A DNA stretch of 58,850 nt, taken from assembly GCA_026004875.1 (NCBI GenBank), contig BPJZ01000019.1:1-58850 (forward strand), read 5' to 3'. This document shows, piece by piece, positions 37,635 through 46,963 of the stretch. A model generated the notes under the pieces. It was not told the DNA's origin. It saw only the letters and a list, made by a program, of their open reading frames with translations, and made no database searches. The translations under genes and the position numbers were made by a program. Origin of the DNA: Candidatus Poribacteria bacterium. GTDB lineage: Bacteria > Poribacteria > WGA-4E > GCA-2687025. How positions within the stretch are numbered: the stretch's first letter is position 1; every line of letters starts with the position of its first letter.

Positions 37635-38513
37635 GCCGCCGTCAGCTCCTGAGGATGTGGCTGAGCCGGCTGCTGGACTGATCTCCTCGACCCTTCGTAT
37701 TGCTGCGCGGAGCATCTCAACGGAACGGGGCACTCCCTGGTCCGGGTCCTCCTTCCCTTCGAACTCAATGGAGATATACCCCCGAAAACCCACTCGCTGG
37801 AGCATCCGGAAGATCCGTTCGTAGTCCAGCTCCAGGGTGTACCACTCGCCACCACCGTAGTAGGTCTTCGCGTGGACGAGCACCGCATAAGGGGCGATCG
37901 CCTCTAGCTGCTGATAGGTCTCTTCTAGGAAGTTTCCGCAGTCCATGGTGACCTGGAGCCAAGGGGAGTCCACCGCTTTGAGAATTCGCAAAACGCCTTG
38001 GGCGGTGGCCGTCAATCCCCAGTGATTTTCGAGCGCCAGCAGAACGCCGTACCGCTCTGCGAAGGGGAGACAGGCCTCAATCGCCTCAACGACCCAACGA
38101 AACCCGTCCTCCTCGGTATAGCCGGGGAGGATCGGCTCAACGCCTCGCCGCTCCATCAGCTCCGTAAAGGAGCGCACCGTTCCCCAGCGCCCGGAGTTCA
38201 GTCGGATCGCCGGCACCCCCAGCTCATGGGCCAGCTCGATACATCGGACGGTGTGGCGGACCTGGGCGCGTCGTTGCTCCCGATCCGGCGTGACAAACCC
38301 CTGATGGATCGAGAGCGCATAAAGGTCCAGACCGTTCAAAAAGGCCTGTCGCTTGAGCTGCTGGAGGGCGCGCGGCTCCTCCGCGTCCATCTGTCGGTGG
38401 AGGATCTCGACCCCGTCCAGCCCCAGCGCGGCGGCCTTCTCGATCACTGTCTCAACCGGAACCTTCTCCGGCGTGAAGTGCCAGTAGGAATAGGTCGAAA
38501 CGCCGAGCTTCAC
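37620..38513 (-). CDS. sugar phosphate isomerase/epimerase-like TIM-barrel protein
   Basis: A 297-residue protein of the AP endonuclease-2/xylose-isomerase-like TIM-barrel family. KLGVSTYSYW starts the barrel, LGLDGVEILHRQM and YALSIHQGFV are strand ends, and the metal-ligand Glu, Asp and His lie in LLALENHWGL, VTMDCGNFLEETY, VLVHAKTYY and YISIEFEGKEDP. The GTG at 38513 overlaps the stop of the DUF3891 gene (GTGA), so the two are coupled. Family members isomerise or epimerise sugars and inositols; substrate unknown. Intact throughout. Confidence 0.88.
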   Translation of the reverse strand: MKLGVSTYSYWHFTPEKVPVETVIEKAAALGLDGVEILHRQMDAEEPRALQQLKRQAFLNGLDLYALSIHQGFVTPDREQRRAQVRHTVRCIELAHELGVPAIRLNSGRWGTVRSFTELMERRGVEPILPGYTEEDGFRWVVEAIEACLPFAERYGVLLALENHWGLTATAQGVLRILKAVDSPWLQVTMDCGNFLEETYQQLEAIAPYAVLVHAKTYYGGGEWYTLELDYERIFRMLQRVGFRGYISIEFEGKEDPDQGVPRSVEMLRAAIRRVEEISPAAGSATSSGADGGSASS

Positions 38514-39325
38514 TGAGCCGTCCCTTCCGTCTGGTTCGGAGTCCCTGCGGTAGCGGAGGCCAGCCGGACAACCCGCGAGCGCCACGGCGCTTCAAGCAGC
38601 GCCTGTCGTAACGCCTCCGTCGACTCAACCGGCCCTTCGAGCCATCGGCCCTTCCAGGACGACGGAGAGCGGATCGGACCGAAAGGGGTACGGGTCAAAG
38701 CGAACCGGATCGCCGGGGAGGACTCGAAGTTTCGTCGCTCCGTCCCGCAACGGGACGTCGGGAACCTCGATCGGCTCGGCAACCCCCCATGCACAGATGA
38801 AGCGAGAGCAGGTCCCAGACGGCCAACAGCCGACGGTTTCGCCGGAGCGTTCGCGGCTCCAAGAACGGTCGGTAGAAGCGATCCTTCTCCATCAGTTGGA
38901 TCAGCGTGTCCTGAAAGGCGATCTCCTGGCGGAGGAACTCCCGGACTAGATCGGCCTCCTCCGGTGGATCGGCCTGGGCGTCGTATCCGGCGTACAGTCC
39001 GGTTCCGTGGAGTGAGGTCAGCAGTGCTGCGTAGCGGTTCATACTGAGCAAGCTCCGGGCCGCACGTCGCCAGATGCGCACGTGCGAGGCGCGCGGCGTG
39101 CTCATGAAGTCGTAAGGAAGACCCGTCCGGGGGTTCCACTCCGGTTGTTGTTCCCACTCCAGCCAGCCGATATCATGTAGATCGGCGGCCAAGCAGACCG
39201 CCCTCGCGCGGCTCGAAGTCACCAAACGGCTCCCGTCCCCAAGCGCGGGCCAACTGTCCGGCCAAAAACGCGTGCGCCGGCTGTCCGATCAGCAGATACC
39301 CGTCCGGCTCTTGGCGGATCACCAT
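38510..39325 (-). CDS. DUF3891-family protein (frameshifted)
   Basis: The true start is the ATG at 39325 (VIRQEPDGYLLIGQPAHAF, LARAWG), read for about 40 codons before a shift near 39205 caused by an extra G. The body is CLAADLHDIGWLEWEQQPEW, the HD-like family core, and FLRQEIAFQDTLIQLM, AVWDLLSLHLCMG. A second shift near 38790 restores VAEPIEVPDVPLRDG and RFDPYPFRSDPLSVVLEG, and a third near 38660 leads to the tail. The DUF3891 family has a conserved LHD-x-GW motif resembling HD hydrolases, but its activity is unknown. Coupled to the sugar isomerase downstream. Confidence 0.78.
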
Positions 39326-39346
39326 CGCTGCTCATCATCCCCCAGA

Positions 39347-39375
39347 TTGCAGCAACTCTTCCGAGGGCGTAGAAT
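39347..39375 (+). promoter_or_regulatory. promoter of the sulfatase operon
   Basis: TTGCAG (39347-39352) and TAGAAT (39370-39375) with a 17-base spacer, 49 bases before the ATG at 39425, in the gap between divergent genes. Confidence 0.65.
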
Positions 39376-39424
39376 CGGGCGCAACCGTGATCCGACCGTT
39401 CCGGGCTACCGGGAGGTGTTTCGA

Positions 39425-40741
39425 ATGCGCCCGAACCTGCTGTTTTTCTTCCCCGACCAGCACCGTTACGACTTTGTCGGCTGGAATTCGGAGCTTCCCG
39501 TTCGCACGCCGAACCTGAGCCGGTTGTCGGAGCGTGGAGTTCGGTTCTCAGTGGCGTTCACGCCGTCGCCGCTGTGCGCTCCAGCGCGGGCCTGCCTTGC
39601 CTCCGGTCGCTGGTATGAGCACTGCGGCGTTCGGGACAACTCCGACGACTATCCTAGCACACTCCCGACCTTTTACCAAAGGCTCCAAGCGGCGGGCTAC
39701 CGGGTGGGTGGGGTCGGCAAGTTCGACCTGAACAAAGGCTCCAACGACTGGGGACTGGACGGCAAGAACCACCTGGAAGAGTGGGGATTTACCGACGGGA
39801 TCAACAGCGAGGGCAAGCACGCCGGCGTGAACACCGGCGCGGAATCCCCTCGTGGCCCCTACATGAAGTACCTTCACGATCGGGGCCTTGCCCAACTTTA
39901 CGCCGAAGACCTCCGTAAGCGACACCACTACCGGGACGTGCACCCCTCCCCGCTCCCCGAAGAGGCCTACGGCGACAACTGGGTGGCCCAAAACGGCCTG
40001 GAACTGCTCCGCGGCTTTCCGACCGATCGGCCCTGGTTTCTGCAAGTGAACTTCCCCGGTCCCCACGAGCCGATGGACGTAACAGCAGAGATGCGCCGAC
40101 GCTGGGAAGGGGTTCCCTTCCCCCCTCCCCACGACAACGATCAGTGGGACGTTCAAACCCACAGCGCGATTCGCCAGAACTACGCCGCGATGATCGAAAA
40201 CATAGACCGCCACTTGGGCCGCTATCTGGACCTGATCCAGGAGCGGGGCGAACTGGAACGAACGGTGATCGTCTACTCCAGCGACCACGGTGAAATGCTG
40301 GGCGACCATAACCGTTGGGCAAAGTCCTCCTACTACCATCCCTCCATCGGGGTGCCCCTCGTTCTGGCTGGGCCGGGGATCGCTTCAGGATTGGTCAGCG
40401 AGGCGCTGGTCTCCCTCCACGACCTGGCGGCCACCTTTTTGGAGTTGGCCGGGGCGGAGCCGATCGCCGGATGGGACGCCCGTTCCCTACTGCCCGTGCT
40501 TCGTGGGGAACGCTCGCAACATCGGGCGGCGGTGCTTTCCGGTTTAAATCGCTGGCGGGCCGTCTTCGACGGGAGGTACAAATTAGTGCTGCGCGAAGAG
40601 GCCGCGCCGCTCCTGTTCGACCTTAAGGAGGATCCAAAGGAGGATCACAATCAGGCCGCCGATCGCCCAGAGGAGGTAGAACGCTTGTACCGATGGCGCC
40701 AGGCGATCCTTTCCGGCGCCGAACCGGAACCAATCCCTTGA
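39425..40741 (+). CDS. formylglycine-dependent sulfatase
   Basis: An intact 438-residue arylsulfatase/choline-sulfatase-type enzyme that removes sulfate esters. LLFFFPDQHRYDFVGW holds the first metal ligands. The catalytic CxPxR signature PLCAPARACLASGR has Cys51, which must be oxidised to formylglycine by a maturase not found here. Further active-site elements are GGVGKFDL and VYSSDHGEMLGDH. GGGAGGTG lies 6 bases before the ATG. No signal peptide is evident, so it may act in the cytoplasm on imported sulfated sugars. It leads a probable operon with the lyase-like gene. Confidence 0.93.
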   Translation: MRPNLLFFFPDQHRYDFVGWNSELPVRTPNLSRLSERGVRFSVAFTPSPLCAPARACLASGRWYEHCGVRDNSDDYPSTLPTFYQRLQAAGYRVGGVGKFDLNKGSNDWGLDGKNHLEEWGFTDGINSEGKHAGVNTGAESPRGPYMKYLHDRGLAQLYAEDLRKRHHYRDVHPSPLPEEAYGDNWVAQNGLELLRGFPTDRPWFLQVNFPGPHEPMDVTAEMRRRWEGVPFPPPHDNDQWDVQTHSAIRQNYAAMIENIDRHLGRYLDLIQERGELERTVIVYSSDHGEMLGDHNRWAKSSYYHPSIGVPLVLAGPGIASGLVSEALVSLHDLAATFLELAGAEPIAGWDARSLLPVLRGERSQHRAAVLSGLNRWRAVFDGRYKLVLREEAAPLLFDLKEDPKEDHNQAADRPEEVERLYRWRQAILSGAEPEPIP

Positions 40742-40759
40742 CGGACAAGGCATCAGACG

Positions 40760-41914
40760 ATGGCCAAGGGCCGACTGTACCCCAGCGAGGCGAAGAAGCT
40801 CCACGATCCGAAGACCGGTGTGTTGGTCTGGCAGATCACCGACCATCCCTCGATCAACCACCATCTTTACTTTTTGACCTCCTCAACGACGCCCAACGAA
40901 CGACACATCGTTTTTGCCTCAACCCGTTCGGGCCGCACGAACTTCTATCTGGCCGGATTTCCCTCTGGGGATATCGTTCAGCTCACCGACGGGGAGAGGA
41001 TTCACGGCTTCTCCGGAACGCTGGACCGCTCCGGGACGGTGCTCTACTTCACCGCCGGTGGAGAGGTGCGGAGCGTGGATCTGAGGACGCTGGAGGAGCG
41101 CACGCTAGCCGACTTCAGCCCTGCGCACCTGGGCGAGTGCTCGCTGAACGCTGAAGGGCGCTGGCTGATCTCGGCGGCGAAGTTTCCCGATCGATTTGCG
41201 ATCGTCGCGACCAGGACGGACGGCTCGCAACAACGGACCGTCTATGAGTCCCCGCGGACGATCATTCATCCGCAGTTTCACCCGGCCGATCCGACGCTGA
41301 TCGAGTTTGCCCACGACCCCGCCCCTCGGATGCACTTCATTCGCTTAGACGGCTCGGGTTTTCGCTGTCTGTGGGAGCACGGCAACGATGAATTCTTAGT
41401 GCACGAGACGTTCTTAGACGCCTCGACCGACCTGATCGTTGTTCGTTGGCCGTACGCGTTGCAGCGGTTCTCGCCGCAGACGGGGCGAATGGAGACGATC
41501 GCGCGGTTGAACGCCTGGCACATCTGCCCAACGCGAAACGGACGTTATGTGATCTGCGACACGGCCCATCCGGACGTGGGCATCCGCGTTGTCTCTGTTC
41601 GGACGGGGCTGCATCGGCCGCTCTGCTATCCGGAGAGCAGCAACCGCGGGAGCCAGTGGCGCAAGGACCGGTACGCCCTTCTGGAGGATTGGGAGCGGGC
41701 CTCTCAGGAAGCCGCCCAGGAGCGCTCGGAGCATCTCTCTTGGATGGAGATGGAGGCGGACACCGTTTACGGTCCCCAGTGGACCCATCCGCATCCGTCG
41801 TTGAGCGCCTCCGAGCGCTGGGTGATCTTTACCTCCGATCGGACCGGCCACCCGCAGGTGTACGCAGCGCGCATTCCGGACGACTTCTTTGCGCAGTTGG
41901 ACGAAAGGAACTGA
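40760..41914 (+). CDS. oligogalacturonate lyase-like beta-propeller protein (PL22-like)
   Basis: An intact 384-residue protein with a repeating beta-propeller pattern. Oligogalacturonate lyases of family PL22 cut short pectin fragments in the cytoplasm. The start (VLVWQITDHPSINHHLYFLT) and the repeated strands ending in FASTRSGRTNFYLAGF, LFTSDRTGHPQVY-like and RDGSQ/TDGSQQRTVY blades match Ogl, including the His-rich stretches near NHHLYF and PRTIIHPQFHP. TolB-like propellers share the shape, so this is a family-level call. The gene follows the sulfatase by 18 bases, implying a pathway for sulfated uronic-acid polymers. Confidence 0.72.
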   Translation: MAKGRLYPSEAKKLHDPKTGVLVWQITDHPSINHHLYFLTSSTTPNERHIVFASTRSGRTNFYLAGFPSGDIVQLTDGERIHGFSGTLDRSGTVLYFTAGGEVRSVDLRTLEERTLADFSPAHLGECSLNAEGRWLISAAKFPDRFAIVATRTDGSQQRTVYESPRTIIHPQFHPADPTLIEFAHDPAPRMHFIRLDGSGFRCLWEHGNDEFLVHETFLDASTDLIVVRWPYALQRFSPQTGRMETIARLNAWHICPTRNGRYVICDTAHPDVGIRVVSVRTGLHRPLCYPESSNRGSQWRKDRYALLEDWERASQEAAQERSEHLSWMEMEADTVYGPQWTHPHPSLSASERWVIFTSDRTGHPQVYAARIPDDFFAQLDERN

Positions 41915-41924
41915 GCCGGACGAC

Positions 41925-43184
41925 TCAGGCGGCCGCGGAGGAGCTTCGCGGATCGCGCATCCGATGAAGGAGCCGCTCGGTCAGGAGCGCAGCGGCTCCA
42001 GCAGCCAAGAAGAGCGCCGAGAAGCCCCACAGATCGGCGATCCACCCGCCAAGGGCCGGGGCGATCAGACGGGGCCAGAAGGTAATGAAGGCCGCAATCG
42101 CGTAGTAACGCGGGACCCGCGCCGGCGGAGCAAACTCCATCAGGATGTTGAACCCGGCGAGTTCCACCCCCCGGTTGGCTAGAGCGCTCAGGACGACCAG
42201 CGCCCAGAGGACCGGACGGCTTGGCGCCCAGATGGCCGCCAACGAACTGACCCCCAGCAGCGTTACTCCCACCCGTAGCACAAGCCGATTGTCCCACCGG
42301 TCGGCGAGAATCCCCCAAACAAACCCCCCGATCGCCCCCAGTGCGACCAGAACGGTAAAGATGCCGCTTTCCCCCACCGTCCCACCTAGCCGTTGGAGGG
42401 AATAAGTGACGTAAAAGAGCACCGGCATCGCCGCAAAGGGATAAAGGATCGAAGCGGCCATGTAGTACTGATAAGCGCGATCGGCGCGGAAGGTCTTGAT
42501 CACCTCGGCCAGGTAGTCCCGGAGCCGGGCCGTCGTGGCCGTCGGCTCCAAGCTGGGCTCCCGCATCCACCCAAGCGGCAGATAGCTCAGAGTTAACAGC
42601 GCCCACCCGATTAAAAAGCAGGTGGCGAACCCGTTTGGGAAGCCACCCCAGGGAGCCGAGCTCCGAAGGATCAGCGGGATCAGCAGCCCACTGCCCAAGC
42701 TGAGTCCCTGGCCTAACGCTCCGCCGTAACCGTACAGCGCCCCGCGCTGACGCGCCGGGATAGTCTTGGCGATCAACACCGTGTAGGCTGGCACACTGCA
42801 CCCAAGCACCAGGTAAAAGGCGACCAGAACCAAAGGCAGCAGCACCGCCAACGCCTGAGGATGACGCGGCGCCACTAGCAGCATCAGCGGCACTAGCAAA
42901 AAAAGGATCGCCCGTTCCACCGTGGCGATGAGCATCACATACGGCTTCGCTCGGCGGAGCCGCTCGACGCGAGGGGCCACCAGAAAGGAGGTCAGGTTCA
43001 TAAAGGCCGGCGGTGCCGCTGCAGAGAGGCCGATGACCAGCTTGGAGGCCGTCACGTGCGTCAAAAGCTCTTGGAGAACCGTGTCCGGCGCGAAAAAACG
43101 CGACCCAGCGGTCCAACCGACGACGTCGGTCAGGGCGGCGTAGAAGTTCCGGCGGAGCGATTGTGAGCGGTTCCGACTCGTCAT
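41925..43184 (-). CDS. MFS transporter
   Basis: An intact 419-residue membrane protein with about 12 hydrophobic segments. The first hydrophobic stretch is preceded by SRNRSQSLRRNFYAALTDVVGWTAG, the second half carries GILADRWDNRLVL (motif A-like), and TVLIAKTIPARQRGALYGYG occurs in the middle. It is convergent with the lyase gene, with 10 bases between them. The substrate is not identifiable. Its location among carbohydrate genes makes an oligosaccharide or organic-acid role possible. Confidence 0.82.
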   Translation of the reverse strand: MTSRNRSQSLRRNFYAALTDVVGWTAGSRFFAPDTVLQELLTHVTASKLVIGLSAAAPPAFMNLTSFLVAPRVERLRRAKPYVMLIATVERAILFLLVPLMLLVAPRHPQALAVLLPLVLVAFYLVLGCSVPAYTVLIAKTIPARQRGALYGYGGALGQGLSLGSGLLIPLILRSSAPWGGFPNGFATCFLIGWALLTLSYLPLGWMREPSLEPTATTARLRDYLAEVIKTFRADRAYQYYMAASILYPFAAMPVLFYVTYSLQRLGGTVGESGIFTVLVALGAIGGFVWGILADRWDNRLVLRVGVTLLGVSSLAAIWAPSRPVLWALVVLSALANRGVELAGFNILMEFAPPARVPRYYAIAAFITFWPRLIAPALGGWIADLWGFSALFLAAGAAALLTERLLHRMRDPRSSSAAA

Positions 43185-43306
43185 AAGATTACCCTTTGCA
43201 GGGCCGGGCCGGCTCTGACGTGCCCCAAACGGGACCGAGAAGAATGGCAGGGAGAAATGATAGCCCCGACGGAAAAGAACGGTGAGGGAAAAGGGAGGTG
43301 GACTTA

Positions 43307-44260
43307 GTGGCCCCCAAGACTCTGCTGGTCCGGGCGGACTTCTACGAACGGCATCGAGAACGACTCAAAGAGCTGGCTCCAAACGTCCGATTTTTGACGT
43401 TTCACGACCGCGAGGAGATGCTCCAGAAGCTTCCAGAAGCGGACGGGCTTTATGGAGCCTCGCCGCGTGAGGACATCCTGGAGCGGGCCACCCGGCTCCG
43501 ATGGGTCCACATGCGCAGTGCCGGCGTCGATCGCTACATGCCAAGAGCGCTGGCGGAACGCGGCATCACCTTGACAAAGGGGAGCGGGGCGTACGACATC
43601 CCGATCGCCGAGCACGTCTTGGCGATGATGTTTGCGTTTGCGCGGGGGCTGCATCGGTTCATCCGGAACCAGATTGCCGGGGTTTGGGACCGTTCCTACC
43701 GTCCTGTCCAGCTGGCCGGGAAGACCCTGGGCGTCTATGGGATGGGAAGCATCGGGACGGAGCTAGCCCGGAAGGCTCACGGACTGGGGATGCGCGTTTA
43801 CGGGATCGCCTACCATCCGCGCCCGGCACCGGGGTTTGTCGAGGCGCTCTGGACGCCGGACCGCCTGGACGATCTGTTGGAGGTCTCCGACTTCTTCGCC
43901 GTCTGTGTTCCCTTGACGGAGGCGACGCGGGGAATGTTCGGGCGGCGGGAGTTCCAACGGATGAAGCGCACCGCTTACTTCTTCAACATCGGCCGGGGAG
44001 CGACCGTCCGCCAGGACGAGCTGATCGAAGCCCTCCAAGCGGGGGAGATCGCCGGTGCGGGGCTGGACGTGACCGATCCGGAGCCGCTCCCGCCGGACAG
44101 CCCACTCTGGAAGATGGAGAACGTGATCTTGACCCCCCACATCTCCGGCTCTTCGGATCAAACCGAACAACGGGCCGACGCGATCGTTCTAGAGAACATC
44201 CGGCGTTTTGCTCACGATGAGCCACTCCTGAACGTCGTTCACCCGGACTTGGGGTACTAA
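43307..44260 (+). CDS. D-isomer-specific 2-hydroxyacid dehydrogenase
   Basis: An intact protein of about 317 residues. The NAD-binding fingerprint is LGVYGMGSIGTELARKAHGLG. The catalytic Arg, Glu and His are in NIGRGATVRQDEL, DVTDPEPLPPDSPLW and TPHISGSSD. GGGAGG at 43293-43298 is best placed for the GTG at 43307, not the in-frame GTG at 43298, so the later start is used. Such enzymes interconvert 2-keto and D-2-hydroxy acids (glycerate, hydroxypyruvate, lactate-like). It begins a tight three-gene run with a creatininase-like hydrolase and a Gfo/Idh/MocA protein. Confidence 0.9.
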   Translation: MAPKTLLVRADFYERHRERLKELAPNVRFLTFHDREEMLQKLPEADGLYGASPREDILERATRLRWVHMRSAGVDRYMPRALAERGITLTKGSGAYDIPIAEHVLAMMFAFARGLHRFIRNQIAGVWDRSYRPVQLAGKTLGVYGMGSIGTELARKAHGLGMRVYGIAYHPRPAPGFVEALWTPDRLDDLLEVSDFFAVCVPLTEATRGMFGRREFQRMKRTAYFFNIGRGATVRQDELIEALQAGEIAGAGLDVTDPEPLPPDSPLWKMENVILTPHISGSSDQTEQRADAIVLENIRRFAHDEPLLNVVHPDLGY

Positions 44261-44277
44261 GCAGGAAGGGGAGTCTC

Positions 44278-45015
44278 ATGGCTCAGAGAGGAGAAGTACG
44301 TTTGGAGCGTCTGACCCGCGCTGAAGCGTGGGATCGGATCCAATCGGGAGAGGTTCGCGTTGTGTTAGTGCCGACGGGGAGCCTGGAACAGCACCGTCGT
44401 CATCTGGCGATGGACCACGATATTCACTCGGCGGTGTGCGTCGCCGAGGAGGTGGCTCGGCGCCTGGCCCCGTCGGTGTTGGTCACCGTCCCCCTAAACG
44501 CGGGCATCTCGGAACATCACATGGTCCATCGCTTCGGATCGATCACCCTCAAGCCGGGGACCTTTCAGGCGGTCCTGTGGGACACGGTGGATAGCCTCGT
44601 TCGGCACGGCGTCCGCAAGATCGTCATTCTCAACGGCCACGGCGGGAACGTCGCCCCGATGGAGGGAAGCATCAACCAGTACCGTCGCTACTTTGAGGGG
44701 GTGGACCTGCACTTTCTCTCGTACTGGGACGTGCTGCCGCGCGAGGCGGTAGGCATCCTGGAGACCGGCGTCGTTCCGGGCCACGCGACCGAGTTTGAAA
44801 CGGCGCTGGCGATGTATCTTTTCCCCGAATCGGTTCGGGAGCCGGAACGACAGGCCGATCCAGACCCGGGCGTCCGGTCGGCGACTGCAGAAAAGGGGGA
44901 GCGACTCTTTGCAGCCATCGTCGAAGCTGTGGTCCAATATGTGCAGAAGGTGGCGGACGGCTCCCGCCGTGCCGAGATCAACGACGGGCTCTCGATGGAG
45001 GAACGACGATCATGA
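44278..45015 (+). CDS. creatininase-family amidohydrolase
   Basis: An intact 245-residue protein of the creatininase superfamily, zinc or manganese amide hydrolases. It has the metal site GSLEQHRRHLAMDHDIHSA (usual form EQHGPHLPLGTD, here with HRRH and an extra-charged loop), LNGHGGNVAP, and GHATEFETALAMYLFPE with the conserved GHA-E. The GHGGN and E-x-H signature positions are intact. Related members form mycofactocin- or deazaflavin-type intermediates or hydrolyse creatinine; the substrate here is unknown. Its stop overlaps the next gene by 4 bases. Confidence 0.85.
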   Translation: MAQRGEVRLERLTRAEAWDRIQSGEVRVVLVPTGSLEQHRRHLAMDHDIHSAVCVAEEVARRLAPSVLVTVPLNAGISEHHMVHRFGSITLKPGTFQAVLWDTVDSLVRHGVRKIVILNGHGGNVAPMEGSINQYRRYFEGVDLHFLSYWDVLPREAVGILETGVVPGHATEFETALAMYLFPESVREPERQADPDPGVRSATAEKGERLFAAIVEAVVQYVQKVADGSRRAEINDGLSMEERRS

Positions 45016-46031
45016 TTCGCGTGGGCATCATCGGCATCGGGTTTATGGGCAAGACCCACTTTGACGCGTACAAAGGGGTCCAGGGCGCCCAGGTGACGGC
45101 GATCTGCACCCGCAGCCAAAAGAAGCTGAACGGCGACTGGAGCGACATCCAGGGCAACTTTGGCGACCGGGGCGGAATCGTGGACCTCAGCGGAATCAAA
45201 AAGTACCGCGAGATTGACGCGATCCTCGCCGATCCGGAGATCGACCTGGTGGACATCTGCCTGCCGACGGCGCTTCACAAGGAGGTTACCTTGAAGGCTT
45301 TCCAGGCAGGGAAGCACGTCTTCTTGGAGAAGCCGATCGCTGTCCGGTTGGAGGACGCCGACGAGATGGTTGCCGCCGCCAAGCGGGCGGGAAAGAAGTT
45401 CTTCGTCGGCCAAGTGCTTCGCTTTTGGCCGGAGTTTGCCTACGTCAAGGAAGCGGTCTCCGAGGGACGCTACGGGCGGCTCTTAGGGGGCAACTTCAAG
45501 CGGATTATCTCCCAGCCGACTTGGGGGGAGAACTGGTTTGCCAACCTCGAGAAGTCCGGCGGCCCAGGGATCGACCTGCACATTCACGACGCGGACTTTG
45601 TCAACTACCTGTTGGGGATGCCCGATGCGGTTTTCTCCTCGGGCATTCTGGCAGGGGAGGAGTTCGCTGCCTACGTGGCCACTCACTACCTCTACGAGTC
45701 GGAGGAGCTGACGATCACCTGCCAGAGCGGAGCGATCGCCAAGAAGGGACGCCCTTTTGAGCACGGTTTCGACGTTTACTTTGAGGAGGCGACGCTTCAG
45801 TACAACTCCTCTTGGGGTCAACCGCTGGTGGTGATCACCGACTCGGGGATTGAAGAGGCCAAACTCCCAGAGGGAGACGCCTTTCAGCGGGAGCTTCAGT
45901 ACGCGGTCGACACGATTCGGCAGGACGCAGAGCCGACACTGCTTTCTGGCGAATCGGCTCGCAACTCGCTGGCCCTCTGCTGGAAGGAGGTCGAGTCCAT
46001 CCGCACCGGTCAGGTGGTGCGCCTTTCTTAA
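45012..46031 (+). CDS. Gfo/Idh/MocA-family oxidoreductase
   Basis: An intact 339-residue NAD(P)-binding oxidoreductase. IRVGIIGIGFMGKTHFDAYKG is the nucleotide fingerprint, VFLEKPIAVRLEDADEMV contains the EKP, and the His-containing catalytic helix is GIDLHIHDADFVNYLLG. ATG 45012 overlaps the creatininase stop (ATGA). The three-gene run 43307-46031 has tight spacing throughout and ends at the 46032-46046 hairpin, so it is one operon, probably for a sugar acid. Substrate unknown. Confidence 0.92.
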   Translation: MIRVGIIGIGFMGKTHFDAYKGVQGAQVTAICTRSQKKLNGDWSDIQGNFGDRGGIVDLSGIKKYREIDAILADPEIDLVDICLPTALHKEVTLKAFQAGKHVFLEKPIAVRLEDADEMVAAAKRAGKKFFVGQVLRFWPEFAYVKEAVSEGRYGRLLGGNFKRIISQPTWGENWFANLEKSGGPGIDLHIHDADFVNYLLGMPDAVFSSGILAGEEFAAYVATHYLYESEELTITCQSGAIAKKGRPFEHGFDVYFEEATLQYNSSWGQPLVVITDSGIEEAKLPEGDAFQRELQYAVDTIRQDAEPTLLSGESARNSLALCWKEVESIRTGQVVRLS

Positions 46032-46046
46032 AGCCCCAGTGGGGCT
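46032..46046. terminator. short terminator hairpin between convergent genes
   Basis: AGCCCC (46032-46037) and GGGGCT (46041-46046) with a 3-base loop start right after the stop of the Gfo/Idh/MocA gene and just touch the stop of the minus-strand methyltransferase gene. It is short, without a long T-tract, so moderate confidence. Confidence 0.5.
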
Positions 46047-46796
46047 CACTTCCGGGCGACGGCGATCAGGCGGGAGGCCGTGTGGTCGTAAGGCCGACCG
46101 CTGAGGTCGCCGTACACGTCCACGGTGACAAAGCCGCACTTCCTCAAGAGCTGAACCAGCTCTGTAGCGGCGTAGATCCGCATAAAAACGGTAAACTCGG
46201 CCCTCTTGCCGTCGTCGATGAAGATCCAGCGGGAGCGGATGCCCTCCCAGAGCGGGAGCGGATGCCGTTCCTCCAAAAGGAGGATCTCCCGGCCCTCCAT
46301 TCGGATGGGCCGCCAGTCCCGCTCTTGGAAGACACGAGCCAAGTTCTCTTTGCCCTGAACGTCAATCAGCAGGGCGCCTCCAGGCCGGAGCGAATCGTAA
46401 ACGTTGATCAGCACTTTTGCGTCGTCGGCGGGGTTCTCAAAGTAGCCAAAGGAGGTGAACATCGAGATTACCGCGTCGAAGGCCTCCTCCCGACGGAACT
46501 CGCGCATATCCTCTTCGACGAACGTGGCCTGAAGCCCCTCCGCCTCGGCGCGCGCGCGGGCCAGCTCAAGGTACCCGGGCCGTGCGGTCCACGCCGGTGA
46601 CCCGATAACCGCGCCGGGCCAACTCCAGGCAGTGTCGCCCGATTCCGCACCCCAGGTCTAGGATGCGCGCTCCGTCCGGAACGGCCAGCAGCTTGACGAT
46701 CTGGTCCACCTGCTCCCGCACGTGGGTCGGCGTCGCCGACTCGATGAGAATCGGAAGATAGTATTCCCAGAAGCGCTCCTGCTCGTACCATTCCAT
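46046..46796 (-). CDS. class I SAM-dependent methyltransferase (one frameshift)
   Basis: ATG 46796 opens MEWYEQERFWEYYLPILI. The SAM-binding GxGxG-like motif is ILDLGCGIGRHCLELARRGY, followed by VTGVDRT. A single-base shift near 46570 leads to LELARARAEAEGLQATFVEEDMREF, then DAVISMFTSFGYFENPADD and LRPGGALLIDVQGKENLAR, and a beta-strand end typical of class I methyltransferases. About 249 residues. The acceptor is not identifiable from the sequence. It is divergent from mutL. Confidence 0.85.
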
Positions 46797-46963
46797 GGAG
46801 GCCCCTCCTGTGAACGCGTCAAGACGGCCTTCTTCTTGGAATTTTACGGCGGAGGTCGGTCCAGGAGAACGAAACTTGCAGAAGCACTCGCGTCTCTTTG
46901 GAACAGGGAAGCGATGGGATTCTGAGTCGAACGGCGTTACAATACGACCAAGGAGCGGAATCG

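Noticed and set aside
39548..40339. Long minus-strand open frame (about 260 codons) opposite the sulfatase
   Set aside because: Shadow of a GC-rich gene. The sulfatase frame has all catalytic motifs and the antisense translation is low-complexity Val/Gly/Arg-rich.
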